This document shows positions 15,524 to 24,574 of a DNA stretch of 32,504 bases, piece by piece. Source of the stretch: Alcaligenaceae bacterium (GTDB lineage: Bacteria > Pseudomonadota > Gammaproteobacteria > Burkholderiales > Burkholderiaceae_B). The notes beneath the pieces were generated by a model. That model was given only the letters and a program-made list of their open reading frames with translations, was not told where the DNA came from and searched no databases. The first letter of the stretch is position 1. Every line of letters begins with the position of its first letter. Both the position numbers and the translations under genes were made by a program. The stretch lies in contig CANCOC010000038.1 in the NCBI GenBank assembly GCA_947379755.1, positions 1 to 32,504 on the forward strand, given 5' to 3'.

Positions 15524-17965
15524 ATGAAAAAAATGAAACTGGTTTTGATTGGTAATGGCATGGCAGGCGTACGCACACTAGAAGAATTGCTCAAGATTGC
15601 ACCCGATCTGTACGAAATTACCGTGTTCGGCGCAGAGCCATATCCAAACTACAACCGTATCCTGCTTTCACCCGTGCTCTCGGGCGAACAGAATGTCGAA
15701 CAGATCATCCTGAATGATCTGGAGTGGTACGCCAAAAACAACATCACCTTGCACCTGAACAAAACGGTCGTCAAGATCGATCGCAAGGCGCGTGAAGTGC
15801 ATGCAGCAGATGGGACGATTGAGCCATATGACCGCCTGCTTCTGGCAACGGGCTCCCTGCCCTTTATCCTGCCAGTCCCCGGCAATGATTTGCCGGGAGT
15901 CATTGCCTATCGCGATATCAAAGATACCAACGAAATGATTGAGGCAGCGGCCTACCATACCCATGCGGTGGTGATCGGCGGAGGCTTGCTTGGACTGGAG
16001 GCTGCAAACGGTTTGCGGGTGCGCGGGATGCAGGTGACAGTCGTTCACCTGGCCGAGTGGCTGATGGATCGTCAACTAGATCTGATCGCGGCAAATCTGC
16101 TGCAAAAAAGCCTGGAGGATCGCGGCATCGTCTTCAGGCTCAAGACCCACACAGAGTCTTTGCTGCCCAATGCCCAAGGCACACGCGTGGGTAAAATCCG
16201 GTTTAAAGATGGCGAGGAAATACAGGCTGACCTAGTCGTCATGGCGGCGGGCATCCGACCCAATACCACACTCGCAGAGTCGGCCAGAATACATTGCTCG
16301 CGCGGCATCATCGTCAACGATACGATGCAGACTTTTGATCCGCTCGTGTATGCGGTCGGTGAATGCGTCAACCACCGTGGCTCTGTGTACGGACTGGTTG
16401 CACCGCTCTTTGAGCAGGCTAAAGTCTGCGCCAACCATCTGGCTGAATTCGGCATTGCGCGCTACTCGGGTTCTGTGACATCTACAAAACTGAAAGTCAC
16501 CGGCATCGACCTGTTTTCGGCTGGTAATTTCATGGGTGGTGAGGGCTGCGAAGAAATCACCTTGTCCGACCCACTGGCAGGTGTCTACAAAAAGCTCGTT
16601 GTTAAAGACGACAGACTTGTCGGTGCCTGTATCTATGGTGACACCGCAGATGGAACCTGGTATTTCAAACTGCTGCGCGAAGAAAAAAACATTGCCAGCA
16701 TCCGTGACTCACTGATATTTGGTGAATCAAATATTGGTGATGTCGGTCACGAAGGCCACAACAAAGCGGCCGCTATGCTGGATGCCGATGAGGTATGCGG
16801 CTGCAATGGCGTGAACAAGGGAAAAATTGTTCGTGCGATCAAGGATCAGGGACTGTTCACCCTCGAAGATGTGCGCAAGTGCACCAAAGCGAGCGCCTCG
16901 TGTGGCTCCTGTACAGGCCTGGTCGAACAGATCCTGATGAACTGCCTGGGTACCAGTTACTCCGAGACCCCAAAGAAAAAAGCCATCTGCGCCTGCACAG
17001 ATACCTCTCACGAAGATATTCGCATTGCAATTCGCGAGAACAGGTACCTCACGCAGGCCGAGGTGCGCGCGGGACTTGGCTGGAGAACACCCAGTGGATG
17101 TGCCAGTTGCCGACCTGCTCTGAATTACTACCTGATTTCGACCTGGCCCCATGAGGCAAAGGATGATCCGCAATCACGTTTTATCAACGAACGCGCCCAC
17201 GCTAACATTCAGAAAGATGGAACGTATTCAGTCATCCCCAGGATGTGGGGTGGGCTGACAAATGTCTCGGAACTTAGACGTATTGCGGATGTTGCTGAAA
17301 AATACAACGTCCCCACCGTCAAAGTCACGGGGGGGCAGCGCATTGATTTGCTGGGGATCAAAAAAGAGGATTTACCAGCCGTCTGGCATGATCTGGGAAT
17401 GCCTTCCGGACACGCCTATGGCAAATCGATCCGGACAGTCAAGACCTGTGTTGGCGCTGAACATTGTCGCTTTGGCACACAGCTCTCCATGGACATGGGC
17501 GTTGAACTCGAACGCATGCTCTTTGGCATGTACGCACCTCACAAGGTCAAGCTTGCAGTTTCAGGCTGTCCGCGCAATTGCGCCGAAGCCGGGATCAAAG
17601 ATGTCGGAGTCATCGGCGTGGATTCAGGCTGGGAAATTTATATCGCAGGCAATGGCGGGATCAAAACCGAAGTTGCCGAGTTTCTCTGCAAACTCAAGAC
17701 TGATGATGAGGTCAAAGAGTACTCCGGCGCATTTATCCAGTTATACAGGGAAGAAGGCTGGTATCTGGAGCGGACCGTTCATTATGTCCAGCGCGTAGGA
17801 ATCGACTACGTCAGACAACGCATTCTTGGGGATGCCTCAGGCCGCAGCGAGCTCTACCAGCGCCTGCTCTACGCGCTGAAAGACGCACCAGACCCCTGGA
17901 AAGACTTTGAACGTGCAGGCGTGGACCTGACGCAGTTTGAAAGCATTGCGCTGGCACCCCTTTGA
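15524..17965 (+). CDS. nirB: Assimilatory NAD(P)H nitrite reductase, large subunit
   Basis: An 813-residue siroheme enzyme that reduces nitrite to ammonium with six electrons. In order: an FAD/NAD(P)H pyridine-nucleotide reductase region (GNGMAG near residue 10 and VVIGGGLLGLEAANGL near 150), two BFD-like [2Fe-2S] modules with Cys pairs (starting near residue 425 with CGCNG and CGSC, then CAC and CASC near 490-530), and a ferredoxin-half/siroheme domain. The siroheme-[4Fe-4S] ligands are C642-x5-C648 and C682-x3-C686. Length is slightly below E. coli NirB (847) but complete. It lies 11 bp after the transporter ATPase and 16 bp before nirD, so NirB and NirD are made together. Confidence 0.95.
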   Translation: MKKMKLVLIGNGMAGVRTLEELLKIAPDLYEITVFGAEPYPNYNRILLSPVLSGEQNVEQIILNDLEWYAKNNITLHLNKTVVKIDRKAREVHAADGTIEPYDRLLLATGSLPFILPVPGNDLPGVIAYRDIKDTNEMIEAAAYHTHAVVIGGGLLGLEAANGLRVRGMQVTVVHLAEWLMDRQLDLIAANLLQKSLEDRGIVFRLKTHTESLLPNAQGTRVGKIRFKDGEEIQADLVVMAAGIRPNTTLAESARIHCSRGIIVNDTMQTFDPLVYAVGECVNHRGSVYGLVAPLFEQAKVCANHLAEFGIARYSGSVTSTKLKVTGIDLFSAGNFMGGEGCEEITLSDPLAGVYKKLVVKDDRLVGACIYGDTADGTWYFKLLREEKNIASIRDSLIFGESNIGDVGHEGHNKAAAMLDADEVCGCNGVNKGKIVRAIKDQGLFTLEDVRKCTKASASCGSCTGLVEQILMNCLGTSYSETPKKKAICACTDTSHEDIRIAIRENRYLTQAEVRAGLGWRTPSGCASCRPALNYYLISTWPHEAKDDPQSRFINERAHANIQKDGTYSVIPRMWGGLTNVSELRRIADVAEKYNVPTVKVTGGQRIDLLGIKKEDLPAVWHDLGMPSGHAYGKSIRTVKTCVGAEHCRFGTQLSMDMGVELERMLFGMYAPHKVKLAVSGCPRNCAEAGIKDVGVIGVDSGWEIYIAGNGGIKTEVAEFLCKLKTDDEVKEYSGAFIQLYREEGWYLERTVHYVQRVGIDYVRQRILGDASGRSELYQRLLYALKDAPDPWKDFERAGVDLTQFESIALAPL

Positions 17966-17981
17966 ACCACAGGACAACATC

Positions 17982-18317
17982 GTGCTCAATCAAAAATGGA
18001 TTTTAGTGACGACCAAAACCGAAATTCCGGTACTGGGTGCCCGTGTAGTGTCGGGCTCGCCAGCGGGTCCCATTGCCATATTCAAAACACTGGATGACAC
18101 TGTGTTTGCCTTACTGGATCATTGCCCCCATCAGGGTGGCCCGCTTTCACAGGGCATTGTCCATGGAAACTCGGTGACGTGCCCCATGCATGCATGGAAT
18201 ATCGGGCTGGAAGATGGCTGCGCCGTGTTGCCCGATGTGGGTTGTGCCCGCAGCTTTGCTGTGAAATGCGTGGGCGATGATATCTATTTGCAGCAGGACC
18301 AGCTGGCGGAGCCCTGA
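17982..18317 (+). CDS. nirD: Nitrite reductase small subunit with intact Rieske motif
   Basis: A 111-residue Rieske-like protein that partners NirB. The pattern C-P-H in DHCPHQGGPLSQG and C-P-M-H in VTCPMHAW gives the full Cys-x-His / Cys-x-x-His set that binds a [2Fe-2S] centre; in enterobacterial NirD these ligands are lost. A bound cluster is therefore likely here and may carry electrons within the NirBD complex. The start is GTG at 17982, with AGGA (17971-17974) 7 nt upstream; an earlier TTG would overlap nirB. Its TGA shares an A with the nasA ATG (TGATG), indicating translational coupling. Confidence 0.92.
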   Translation: MLNQKWILVTTKTEIPVLGARVVSGSPAGPIAIFKTLDDTVFALLDHCPHQGGPLSQGIVHGNSVTCPMHAWNIGLEDGCAVLPDVGCARSFAVKCVGDDIYLQQDQLAEP

Positions 18318-21166
18318 TGCAAACCAGCACCACACAGACACGCCAGACCCGCACGACCTGTTGCTACTGTGGTGTCGGATGTGGCATGCTGGTTCAAACA
18401 GAATCGACAGGCGAGCATATTCGCATCAAGAGCGTTCAGGGCGACCCGGACCACCCTGCCAATATGGGTCAGTTGTGCTCTAAAGGCTCAACACTCGGAC
18501 TGACCGCACAGCCACACCTCTATGAACAATCACGTGCAAAATTTCCAGAGCTGCGCCGGCACAAAGACAGCCCAAGAAAACGCGTTAGCTGGGATCAGGC
18601 CTGTGAGACGGTCGCCCAGCGCTTTGCAGAGATCATTGCCGAACACGGCCCCGATTCTGTTGGCCTGTATGTCTCGGGCCAGTTATTGACTGAAGACTAT
18701 TACGTCTTTAACAAACTCGCAAAAGGCCTGATTGGCACAAACAATATCGATACCAATTCGCGCCTGTGCATGTCCAGTGCGGTGGCTGGTTACAAACAAA
18801 GCTTTGGCGCGGATGCTCCGCCATGCAGCTACACAGACATCGAGCAGGCTGCGACAATTTTTATCACTGGGTCAAACACCGCCTACGCGCACCCGATTCT
18901 TTTCAGGAGGATTGAGGCTGCCAGACAAAAGAATCCTGCTCTCAAACTCATCGTGGTGGATCCCAGGCGTACCGATACCGCAAGTATGGCAGATCTGTTT
19001 TTGCAGATTCTGCCCGGTACAGATGTTGCGCTATATCACGGCATGTTGCACATCATGCTCTGGGAAGGCTGGATTGCACAACCCTATATCGATACGCATA
19101 CAGAAGGCTTTGCTGCACTCAAGACCTTGATCCGGGACTACACACCCAAAGCTGTCGCTGAAATTTGTGGCATCACAGAAGCAGACCTTACCGAAGCCGC
19201 CAGACTCTTTGCCTGTTCGCCCGCGACCCTCTCTCTGTACTGCCAGGGACTGAACCAGTCCTCATCAGGTACAGACAAGAACACCGCACTGATTAATTTG
19301 CACCTCGCCTGTGCGCAACTTGGCAAGCCAGGCGCAGGACCATTTTCCCTGACTGGTCAGCCCAATGCCATGGGTGGCAGGGAAGTGGGCGGCCTGGCTA
19401 ATCTGCTGTCGGCGCACCGCGATATGAAAAACCCCGAGCACCGTCAGGAAGTGGCCGATTTATGGGGGATTCCAACTGTGCCTGCACTGCCTGGCCTGAC
19501 AGCGATTCCAATGTTTGAAGCGCTTGCCGCGGGCACACTCAAAGCTATCTGGATTGTCTGCACCAACCCTGCACAATCGCTTCCCGATCAAACGATGGTT
19601 CATGCAGCGCTTGCGGGTGCAGAGTTTGTGGTGGTCCAGGATGCCTACGCCCATACGGCCACGACCGCCTATGCAGACGTGCTCTTGCCCGCCACGACAT
19701 GGGCCGAAAAAGAAGGCACCGTCACAAATTCAGAAAGACGCATTTCCAGAGTGCGTGCCGCACTGCCTGCTTTTGCAGAATCCAGAAATGACTGGGAAAT
19801 TGCACTGGACGTCGCACGACGCCTTGAAACCCTTATGCACGCTGGCTCTCAGAGCATCTGGCATTCTTTGTTTAATTTTACCGATGCACAATCCGTCTGG
19901 GAAGAGCACCGCGCGACAACGCGTAAACGCGACCTGGACATCACCGGCCTGAGCTATCAAATTCTGGAACAGCAAGGTCCGCAGCAGTGGCCGTACCCGC
20001 AAGGTGCCTCGACAGGTACAACACGTCTCTACACAGATGGGCTGTTCGTCACACCCTCACAACGCGCACGATTCACCGCAGCGCCCTATCGTGCAACCTC
20101 GGAACGCACCGATGCGCGCTATCCCATTGGTCTGACCACGGGTCGGCTGCGCGATCAATGGCATGGCATGAGCCGAACCGGCACACTGGCACGTCTACAG
20201 GCTCACGCGCCTTCGCCCAGCGTAGATATTTCACCGCTGGATGCACGCCGTCTCAGCCTCACCGACGGGGAACTGGTTTACGTCACCTCAAGACGGGGCG
20301 TACAAATCCTGCCAGTCAGAATGACGGATAGCATCCGGCCATCACAGGCATTTATTGCCATGCACTGGGGCGCCGAATGTGTCTCGGGCCATGCTGGAAA
20401 ATCAGTCGCCCGAGGCGTCAATAGTCTGACCATCGCAGCGATCGATCCAGTGTCTGAACAGCCTGAACTCAAATTTGCCGCAGTCAAAATTACCAAGGCA
20501 AATTTGCCATGGTATTTGTATGCCTTTGCCTGGATGCCCGCTGACCAGGCCGTTCGACTTCAGATTGAGCTCAGGGAGTTATTCGATCAGGCAAGCTTTG
20601 TCACTGCAACGATATTTGGGCGTGACGAAATGACGTCCAAAAATGGTCAGATGGAAACAGGTTTAAGCCTCACGATGGCAAATACCGAAGCCTTTAGTGA
20701 AGCCTTGCTCAGACAGATTCAATTGATTTTCAATGCCTACACAACAGGAGAACAGTCCTCCTTATCTTTTCGCGATTCACGCCACAACAGCCAGCGCGAC
20801 CTGTCCATTACCCACACCCAGACTGAAAAATACATTTCAAGTGTCCTGCTCACAGGGGCAGGCAAGGATGTCGCTGCCGAGGTCTGGCTCAGAAACTATC
20901 TCGAAAACCAGAAAGACATCACCGCCCTGGGCCGGCGCCTGCTGATGCCGGGTCACATCCCCCCGGAACCAATGCTTGCAAGAGGCCGGATGATCTGCAA
21001 CTGCTTTAATATTTCAGAAGATACAATTCGGGCTCATTTAGCACTTGCTCCCACTCTAGAAAAAGATCTTGCCTTGCAATCTCTTCAAACCTCTCTGTCA
21101 TGCGGTACTAGTTGTGGCTCCTGCCTGCCTGAAATTAAAGCCATGATCGCCTCAAATGTCCATTAG
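18317..21166 (+). CDS. nasA: Assimilatory nitrate reductase catalytic subunit with C-terminal BFD-like domain
   Basis: A 949-residue cytoplasmic molybdenum-bisMGD enzyme reducing nitrate to nitrite. The N-terminal [4Fe-4S] ligands are C15-x2-C18-x3-C22 and C54. Molybdopterin-family segments follow: GLYVSGQLLTEDYYVFNKL, NIDTNSRLCMSSAVAGYKQSFG, CQGLNQSSSGTDKN and TGQPNAMGGREVGGLANLL, then a dinucleotide-binding C-terminal domain (TTGRLRDQWHGMSRTG). The last 58 residues are a BFD-like [2Fe-2S] module with C894, C896, C929, C933 and an adjacent C936. This NasA type lacks a separate FAD subunit gene in the operon, so the electron donor is an open question. It is coupled to nirD by a TGATG overlap, with GGAG 5 nt before the ATG. 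Confidence 0.95.
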   Translation: MQTSTTQTRQTRTTCCYCGVGCGMLVQTESTGEHIRIKSVQGDPDHPANMGQLCSKGSTLGLTAQPHLYEQSRAKFPELRRHKDSPRKRVSWDQACETVAQRFAEIIAEHGPDSVGLYVSGQLLTEDYYVFNKLAKGLIGTNNIDTNSRLCMSSAVAGYKQSFGADAPPCSYTDIEQAATIFITGSNTAYAHPILFRRIEAARQKNPALKLIVVDPRRTDTASMADLFLQILPGTDVALYHGMLHIMLWEGWIAQPYIDTHTEGFAALKTLIRDYTPKAVAEICGITEADLTEAARLFACSPATLSLYCQGLNQSSSGTDKNTALINLHLACAQLGKPGAGPFSLTGQPNAMGGREVGGLANLLSAHRDMKNPEHRQEVADLWGIPTVPALPGLTAIPMFEALAAGTLKAIWIVCTNPAQSLPDQTMVHAALAGAEFVVVQDAYAHTATTAYADVLLPATTWAEKEGTVTNSERRISRVRAALPAFAESRNDWEIALDVARRLETLMHAGSQSIWHSLFNFTDAQSVWEEHRATTRKRDLDITGLSYQILEQQGPQQWPYPQGASTGTTRLYTDGLFVTPSQRARFTAAPYRATSERTDARYPIGLTTGRLRDQWHGMSRTGTLARLQAHAPSPSVDISPLDARRLSLTDGELVYVTSRRGVQILPVRMTDSIRPSQAFIAMHWGAECVSGHAGKSVARGVNSLTIAAIDPVSEQPELKFAAVKITKANLPWYLYAFAWMPADQAVRLQIELRELFDQASFVTATIFGRDEMTSKNGQMETGLSLTMANTEAFSEALLRQIQLIFNAYTTGEQSSLSFRDSRHNSQRDLSITHTQTEKYISSVLLTGAGKDVAAEVWLRNYLENQKDITALGRRLLMPGHIPPEPMLARGRMICNCFNISEDTIRAHLALAPTLEKDLALQSLQTSLSCGTSCGSCLPEIKAMIASNVH

Positions 21167-22097
21167 CCATTACCTCAAACAGATTGGCCGGGGCAGCAAA
21201 GGCGCCAGCAATCTTTCGCGAACGGATGCGCAAACGCTCATGCATGCCGTCCTGGCGCGCAGCGTCACTGATCTGGAGATCGGTGCGTTTTGCATGGCCA
21301 TGCGCATCAAGGGTGAAACCAGCGACGAACTTGCCGGCTTTTATGATGCCATCCAGCCGTTGATGCCCAGCCTCAGTTTTGACAAACCCGTGCTGCTGCT
21401 GCCCTCCTACAACGGCGCGCGCAAAACCCATCTGATGACACCTTTGCTGGCACGATGGATGGCTGATCTTGGGTATCTGGTGCTGGTCCATGGCACGCAT
21501 GAGGATCCGCATCGCACGAGTTCAGAGCAATTATTCCGCGCCATGGGCTGGCCAGTAGCAGAAGCGGCAGACAACATTCATGCACTCCTGGAGCAGAACC
21601 AGCTGGCCTATTGTCCCCTTGAAGTGATCTGCCCGGAATTGAATCAGCTGTTAGCCGTCAGACAGATGATTGGCGTGCGTAATTCCGGGCATATCCTGGC
21701 AAAACTGATAAATCCGGTTCAGTCTCTCTCCTATCAGATCAGCAACTACACGCACCCCGCATACCCAGTCATCATCGAAGAATTTTTTAAACTCCATCCC
21801 GCAAATGTGGTTTCGATGCGCGGCCATGAGGGTGAGCCAGTTGCCAGCCCAAGACGTCTGCCCGAGCTCAGTATCCAGCTGCACACGACCGGACAGTCAT
21901 GGATCACGCCTGCCGAATTTGACGAAATACCTCCAGAATATATGCAAGGCATTGATGCCAGCGCGACCAGTGCGCTTTACCGGCAGATCCTGGACGGCTC
22001 GTGCCCAGCACCTCAAACACTATTGATGCAGGTTGAAGCGCTGCATCAGGCCTTTTCACATCAGGGTCTTTCGCCATCCATCGCGTCTGACGTTTAA
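21156..22097 (+). CDS. ybiB: YbiB/TrpD2-family protein (phosphoribosyltransferase fold, DNA-binding type)
   Basis: A 313-residue protein with the fold of anthranilate phosphoribosyltransferase: an N-terminal helical domain (SVTDLEIGAFCMAMRIKGETSDELAGF) and a nucleoside-phosphorylase-like domain. The PRPP-binding glycine loop of TrpD is replaced by LPSYNGARKTHLMTPLLA, and MRGHEGEPVASPRR stands where TrpD has substrate contacts. This is the pattern of YbiB/TrpD2, which in E. coli binds nucleic acids non-specifically and is reported not to act in tryptophan synthesis. The start at 21156 overlaps the nasA end by 11 bp, so it is tightly coupled to nitrate reductase. Why such a protein sits in the nitrate operon is not known; help with cofactor biosynthesis or regulation is speculative. 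Confidence 0.8.
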   Translation: MSISHYLKQIGRGSKGASNLSRTDAQTLMHAVLARSVTDLEIGAFCMAMRIKGETSDELAGFYDAIQPLMPSLSFDKPVLLLPSYNGARKTHLMTPLLARWMADLGYLVLVHGTHEDPHRTSSEQLFRAMGWPVAEAADNIHALLEQNQLAYCPLEVICPELNQLLAVRQMIGVRNSGHILAKLINPVQSLSYQISNYTHPAYPVIIEEFFKLHPANVVSMRGHEGEPVASPRRLPELSIQLHTTGQSWITPAEFDEIPPEYMQGIDASATSALYRQILDGSCPAPQTLLMQVEALHQAFSHQGLSPSIASDV

Positions 22098-22106
22098 ACT
22101 ACGGTC

Positions 22107-22481
22107 ATGACAACTAAACAATCAACAGGCATTATTCTTTTTGCCCATGGATCACGCGATCCAAACTGGCGCCTGCCTTTTGAGGCCATCCTGGACCACT
22201 TCCAAAAAAGCCACGCGCAGCCTGCTGCGCTCGCTTTCCTGGAATGCATGCAACCCAGTCTGTCCGAAGCGATTGACAAAATGATCGACTCAGGTATCCA
22301 TGAGATTCGCGTGGTACCCGTTTTTTTGGCCGTCGGCAGTCATGTCCGCAAAGATCTGCCCATCCTGCTCGAGCAGGCAAGGGCCAGACATCCACAACTT
22401 TCCATCACAGCTACCGCCGCTATTGGCGAGCAGCCTGCGATTCAGGCGGCTATTGCTGAGTTTGCCCTAAGTGTGATTTAA
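22107..22481 (+). CDS. cbiX: Short CbiX/SirB-type sirohydrochlorin chelatase
   Basis: A 124-residue single-domain class II chelatase. The N-terminal metal-binding histidine is H14 in ILFAHGSRDPNW and the second is H79 in VFLAVGSHVRKDLP, both in the expected motifs. The length matches short CbiX-type proteins that work as homodimers. The family inserts Co2+, Fe2+ or Ni2+ into sirohydrochlorin; beside a siroheme-dependent NirB, iron insertion for siroheme is the natural assignment. It starts 10 bp after the YbiB-like stop and ends the nitrate operon, converging with the Bug gene 22 bp away. A CysG or uroporphyrinogen methyltransferase gene is not in the window and must be elsewhere. Confidence 0.85.
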   Translation: MTTKQSTGIILFAHGSRDPNWRLPFEAILDHFQKSHAQPAALAFLECMQPSLSEAIDKMIDSGIHEIRVVPVFLAVGSHVRKDLPILLEQARARHPQLSITATAAIGEQPAIQAAIAEFALSVI

Positions 22482-22502
22482 AGTCCGCATTTGTTACCAG
22501 TC

Positions 22503-23471
22503 TTACCTGATGACTTTTTTCCAGGCAGACAGCTCGTCGGACAGGGTTTGCGCAAAAGCAGCTGGAGGTTCTGATAATGGAGTCGCGCCCTCGTTGAGCA
22601 ATCTGTCTTTGAGACTGGGCGTGACATCCCGGATAACCTGGTTCAGCGCATCGACCATAGCGACTGGCGTTGCGGCCGGTGCCAGAATGCCCCACCAGGT
22701 TGACACGTCAAACTGTTTCAAACCAGATTCCATAACAGTAGGGGTCTCTGGATACATCGCCGAGCGCACGCGCGAAGTAACTGCCAGCACATTTACTTTA
22801 TGGTCATTCACATGCGCGCGAATAGTCGGGACGGTTGCAAAAAAAACTTGCGTTCGACCCGCGAGCAAATCCAGTGTGGCCGGACCACTGCCTTTGTAGG
22901 GCACGTGTGTCATCGTAATGCCAGCCGACTGTGCAAAGAGTTCTGCCGCGAGATGATTGATACTTCCAGGTCCCGCTGAGCAGTATGTCAATGTGCCGGG
23001 ATCTTTTTTGGCCGCAGCAATCAACTGCTCAATTGTGAGGATGCCGGAGGCTTTGGAGGATACAACCAGCAGGGGGCCACGTCCGAGTATTGCAACCGGC
23101 GCAAAGTCTTTGACCGGGTCGTAAGATGGCGCAGGATCAGAGGCTGCATGCGTAATAAATGTCGAGGTCGCAAACAGTAATGTGGCGCCGTCAGGCACGG
23201 CACGCGCCACGCCCACCGCGGCAATTGCGCCCCCTGCTCCACCCTTGTTATCAACAATCACCGTAGCACCCAATCGCGTCGACAAGTCCCTGGCGAGTTC
23301 GCGCGCGATACTGTCTGTCCCGCCCCCAGGAACAAAAGGCACGACCAGCGTGACAGGTTTACGCCTGAGATCAGGAGTTTGTGCAAAACAGGGCGTGATA
23401 CCAAGGTAAGAGCCTGCCGATGCAACCGAGGCAATTGCACCCGAAATCAGTACCTGGCGACGGCGCATCAT
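22503..23471 (-). CDS. Bug/TctC-family substrate-binding protein (second copy)
   Basis: A 322-residue periplasmic binding protein with an N-terminal twin-arginine-like signal (MMRRRQVLISGAIASVAS, cleavage near CFAQ). Mature landmarks are VTLVVPFVPGGGTDSIAR, IVDNKGGAGG, VARAVPDGATLLFA and HVPYKGSGPATLDLLAGR, all of the Bug family. Its ATG shares bases with the stop of the upstream dehydrogenase gene (TGATG), so the two are translationally coupled. As in the other Bug locus, no TctA or TctB permease gene is present. It is only distantly similar to the 9220-10221 paralogue outside the family motifs, so a different ligand is likely. It is the last gene of the minus-strand cluster and presumably binds the compound that the cluster metabolises. 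Confidence 0.92.
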   Translation of the reverse strand: MMRRRQVLISGAIASVASAGSYLGITPCFAQTPDLRRKPVTLVVPFVPGGGTDSIARELARDLSTRLGATVIVDNKGGAGGAIAAVGVARAVPDGATLLFATSTFITHAASDPAPSYDPVKDFAPVAILGRGPLLVVSSKASGILTIEQLIAAAKKDPGTLTYCSAGPGSINHLAAELFAQSAGITMTHVPYKGSGPATLDLLAGRTQVFFATVPTIRAHVNDHKVNVLAVTSRVRSAMYPETPTVMESGLKQFDVSTWWGILAPAATPVAMVDALNQVIRDVTPSLKDRLLNEGATPLSEPPAAFAQTLSDELSAWKKVIR

Positions 23472-24532
23472 CAGAGCGTCTGCAGATACGCAGCAAGCGC
23501 TTGTCCCGTTTCTTTGGTTCCCAGTCGCCCACCGACATCACGCGTGGCTTGCCCCGCAGCAATCGCCTGTGCGACGGCATCGTTCAGGGCATGGCTGGCC
23601 TGAATAAAAGCAGGCAGCTTTTTACGCTGACCGTACCAGGCCAGCAGCATGCCAGCCGAAATCACCTGCGAGAAGGGATTCGCTTTGTTCTGACCAGCAA
23701 TATCGGGCGCCGAACCGTGTGCGGCCTGAGCCATCCCGTAATCGGTTCCGGCATTGATCGAAGCCGCCATTCCCAGACTGCCAGCAAGTTCGGCCGTCAG
23801 GTCTGACAAAATATCGCCAAACATATTTGTTGTCACAATCACGTCATACCGTTCAGGCGCACGCACAACGTGCGCCATCATGGCATCGACAATCACATCG
23901 TCAACCACGACATCCGGGAATTCACGACCCACGGCATGGCAGGCATCGATAAACATGCCATCACCTATTCTCAGCACGTTTGCCTTATGCACGATCGTCA
24001 CATGCTTTTTGCGCGTCATGGCCAGCTCAAAAGCCGAGCGTGCGATCCGCTCACAGCAATGACGCGTAATGCGTCGCAGCGATACAACGACATCTGGCGT
24101 GATCAGCATTTCGCTGCCACCTGACTCGATATTACGGTCAGCGTAAAAGCCTTCCGTGTTTTCGCGAACGACGACAAGATCCAGCGGTTTATGTTGTGTT
24201 CCGCTACCAGGATATGTTTTTGCCGGACGAATATTGGCAAACAAATCCAGACTCTTTCTAAAAAACTTCGAAGGATTGATTTCACCCTTTGATTCATCTT
24301 TAAAGTCGTAGGTGGACATGGGACCAAGAATCAGCCCATCGGCACTTTTTACTGAGGCAAGTAATCCCTCATGAATTGTTGTGCCGTATTTTTTCAGGCT
24401 GTCATGACCGGCGATATCGTGATGCAGATCCAGACCGAGCTTGAATTTTTCTGAAATGATTTCGAGCGCCTGCGTGGCAACGGCCATGGTCTCAGGACCA
24501 ATGCCATCACCGGGAATGACGATAATTTTCAT
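23471..24532 (-). CDS. Isocitrate/isopropylmalate-family beta-decarboxylating dehydrogenase
   Basis: A 353-residue NAD(P)-dependent oxidative decarboxylase of 2-hydroxy acids. It starts IIVIPGDGIGPE, has substrate arginines in FFRKSLDLFANIRPAK (R92, R102), the VRENTEGFYADRN motif at 122-134 that sets substrate choice, catalytic Lys183, metal-binding Asp216, Asp240 and Asp244, and the nucleotide motif AHGSAPDIAGQNKANP from residue 271. The RENTEGFYADR wording differs from LeuB (RELTGGIYFG type) and from classical NADP isocitrate dehydrogenase, so the substrate may be tartrate, D-malate or another malate derivative. It is coupled to the Bug gene and lies 42 bp after the cupin gene. Length is normal and nothing appears broken. 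Confidence 0.88.
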   Translation of the reverse strand: MKIIVIPGDGIGPETMAVATQALEIISEKFKLGLDLHHDIAGHDSLKKYGTTIHEGLLASVKSADGLILGPMSTYDFKDESKGEINPSKFFRKSLDLFANIRPAKTYPGSGTQHKPLDLVVVRENTEGFYADRNIESGGSEMLITPDVVVSLRRITRHCCERIARSAFELAMTRKKHVTIVHKANVLRIGDGMFIDACHAVGREFPDVVVDDVIVDAMMAHVVRAPERYDVIVTTNMFGDILSDLTAELAGSLGMAASINAGTDYGMAQAAHGSAPDIAGQNKANPFSQVISAGMLLAWYGQRKKLPAFIQASHALNDAVAQAIAAGQATRDVGGRLGTKETGQALAAYLQTL

Positions 24533-24574
24533 TTTTATACTTATTAAGTGTGAGGTGACCTGCGCGCTAAAAAT

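Noticed and set aside
21156-22097. Anthranilate phosphoribosyltransferase (TrpD) assignment
   Set aside because: The PRPP-binding glycine-rich loop is degenerate, the gene is in a nitrate operon rather than with trp genes, and the pattern matches YbiB/TrpD2.
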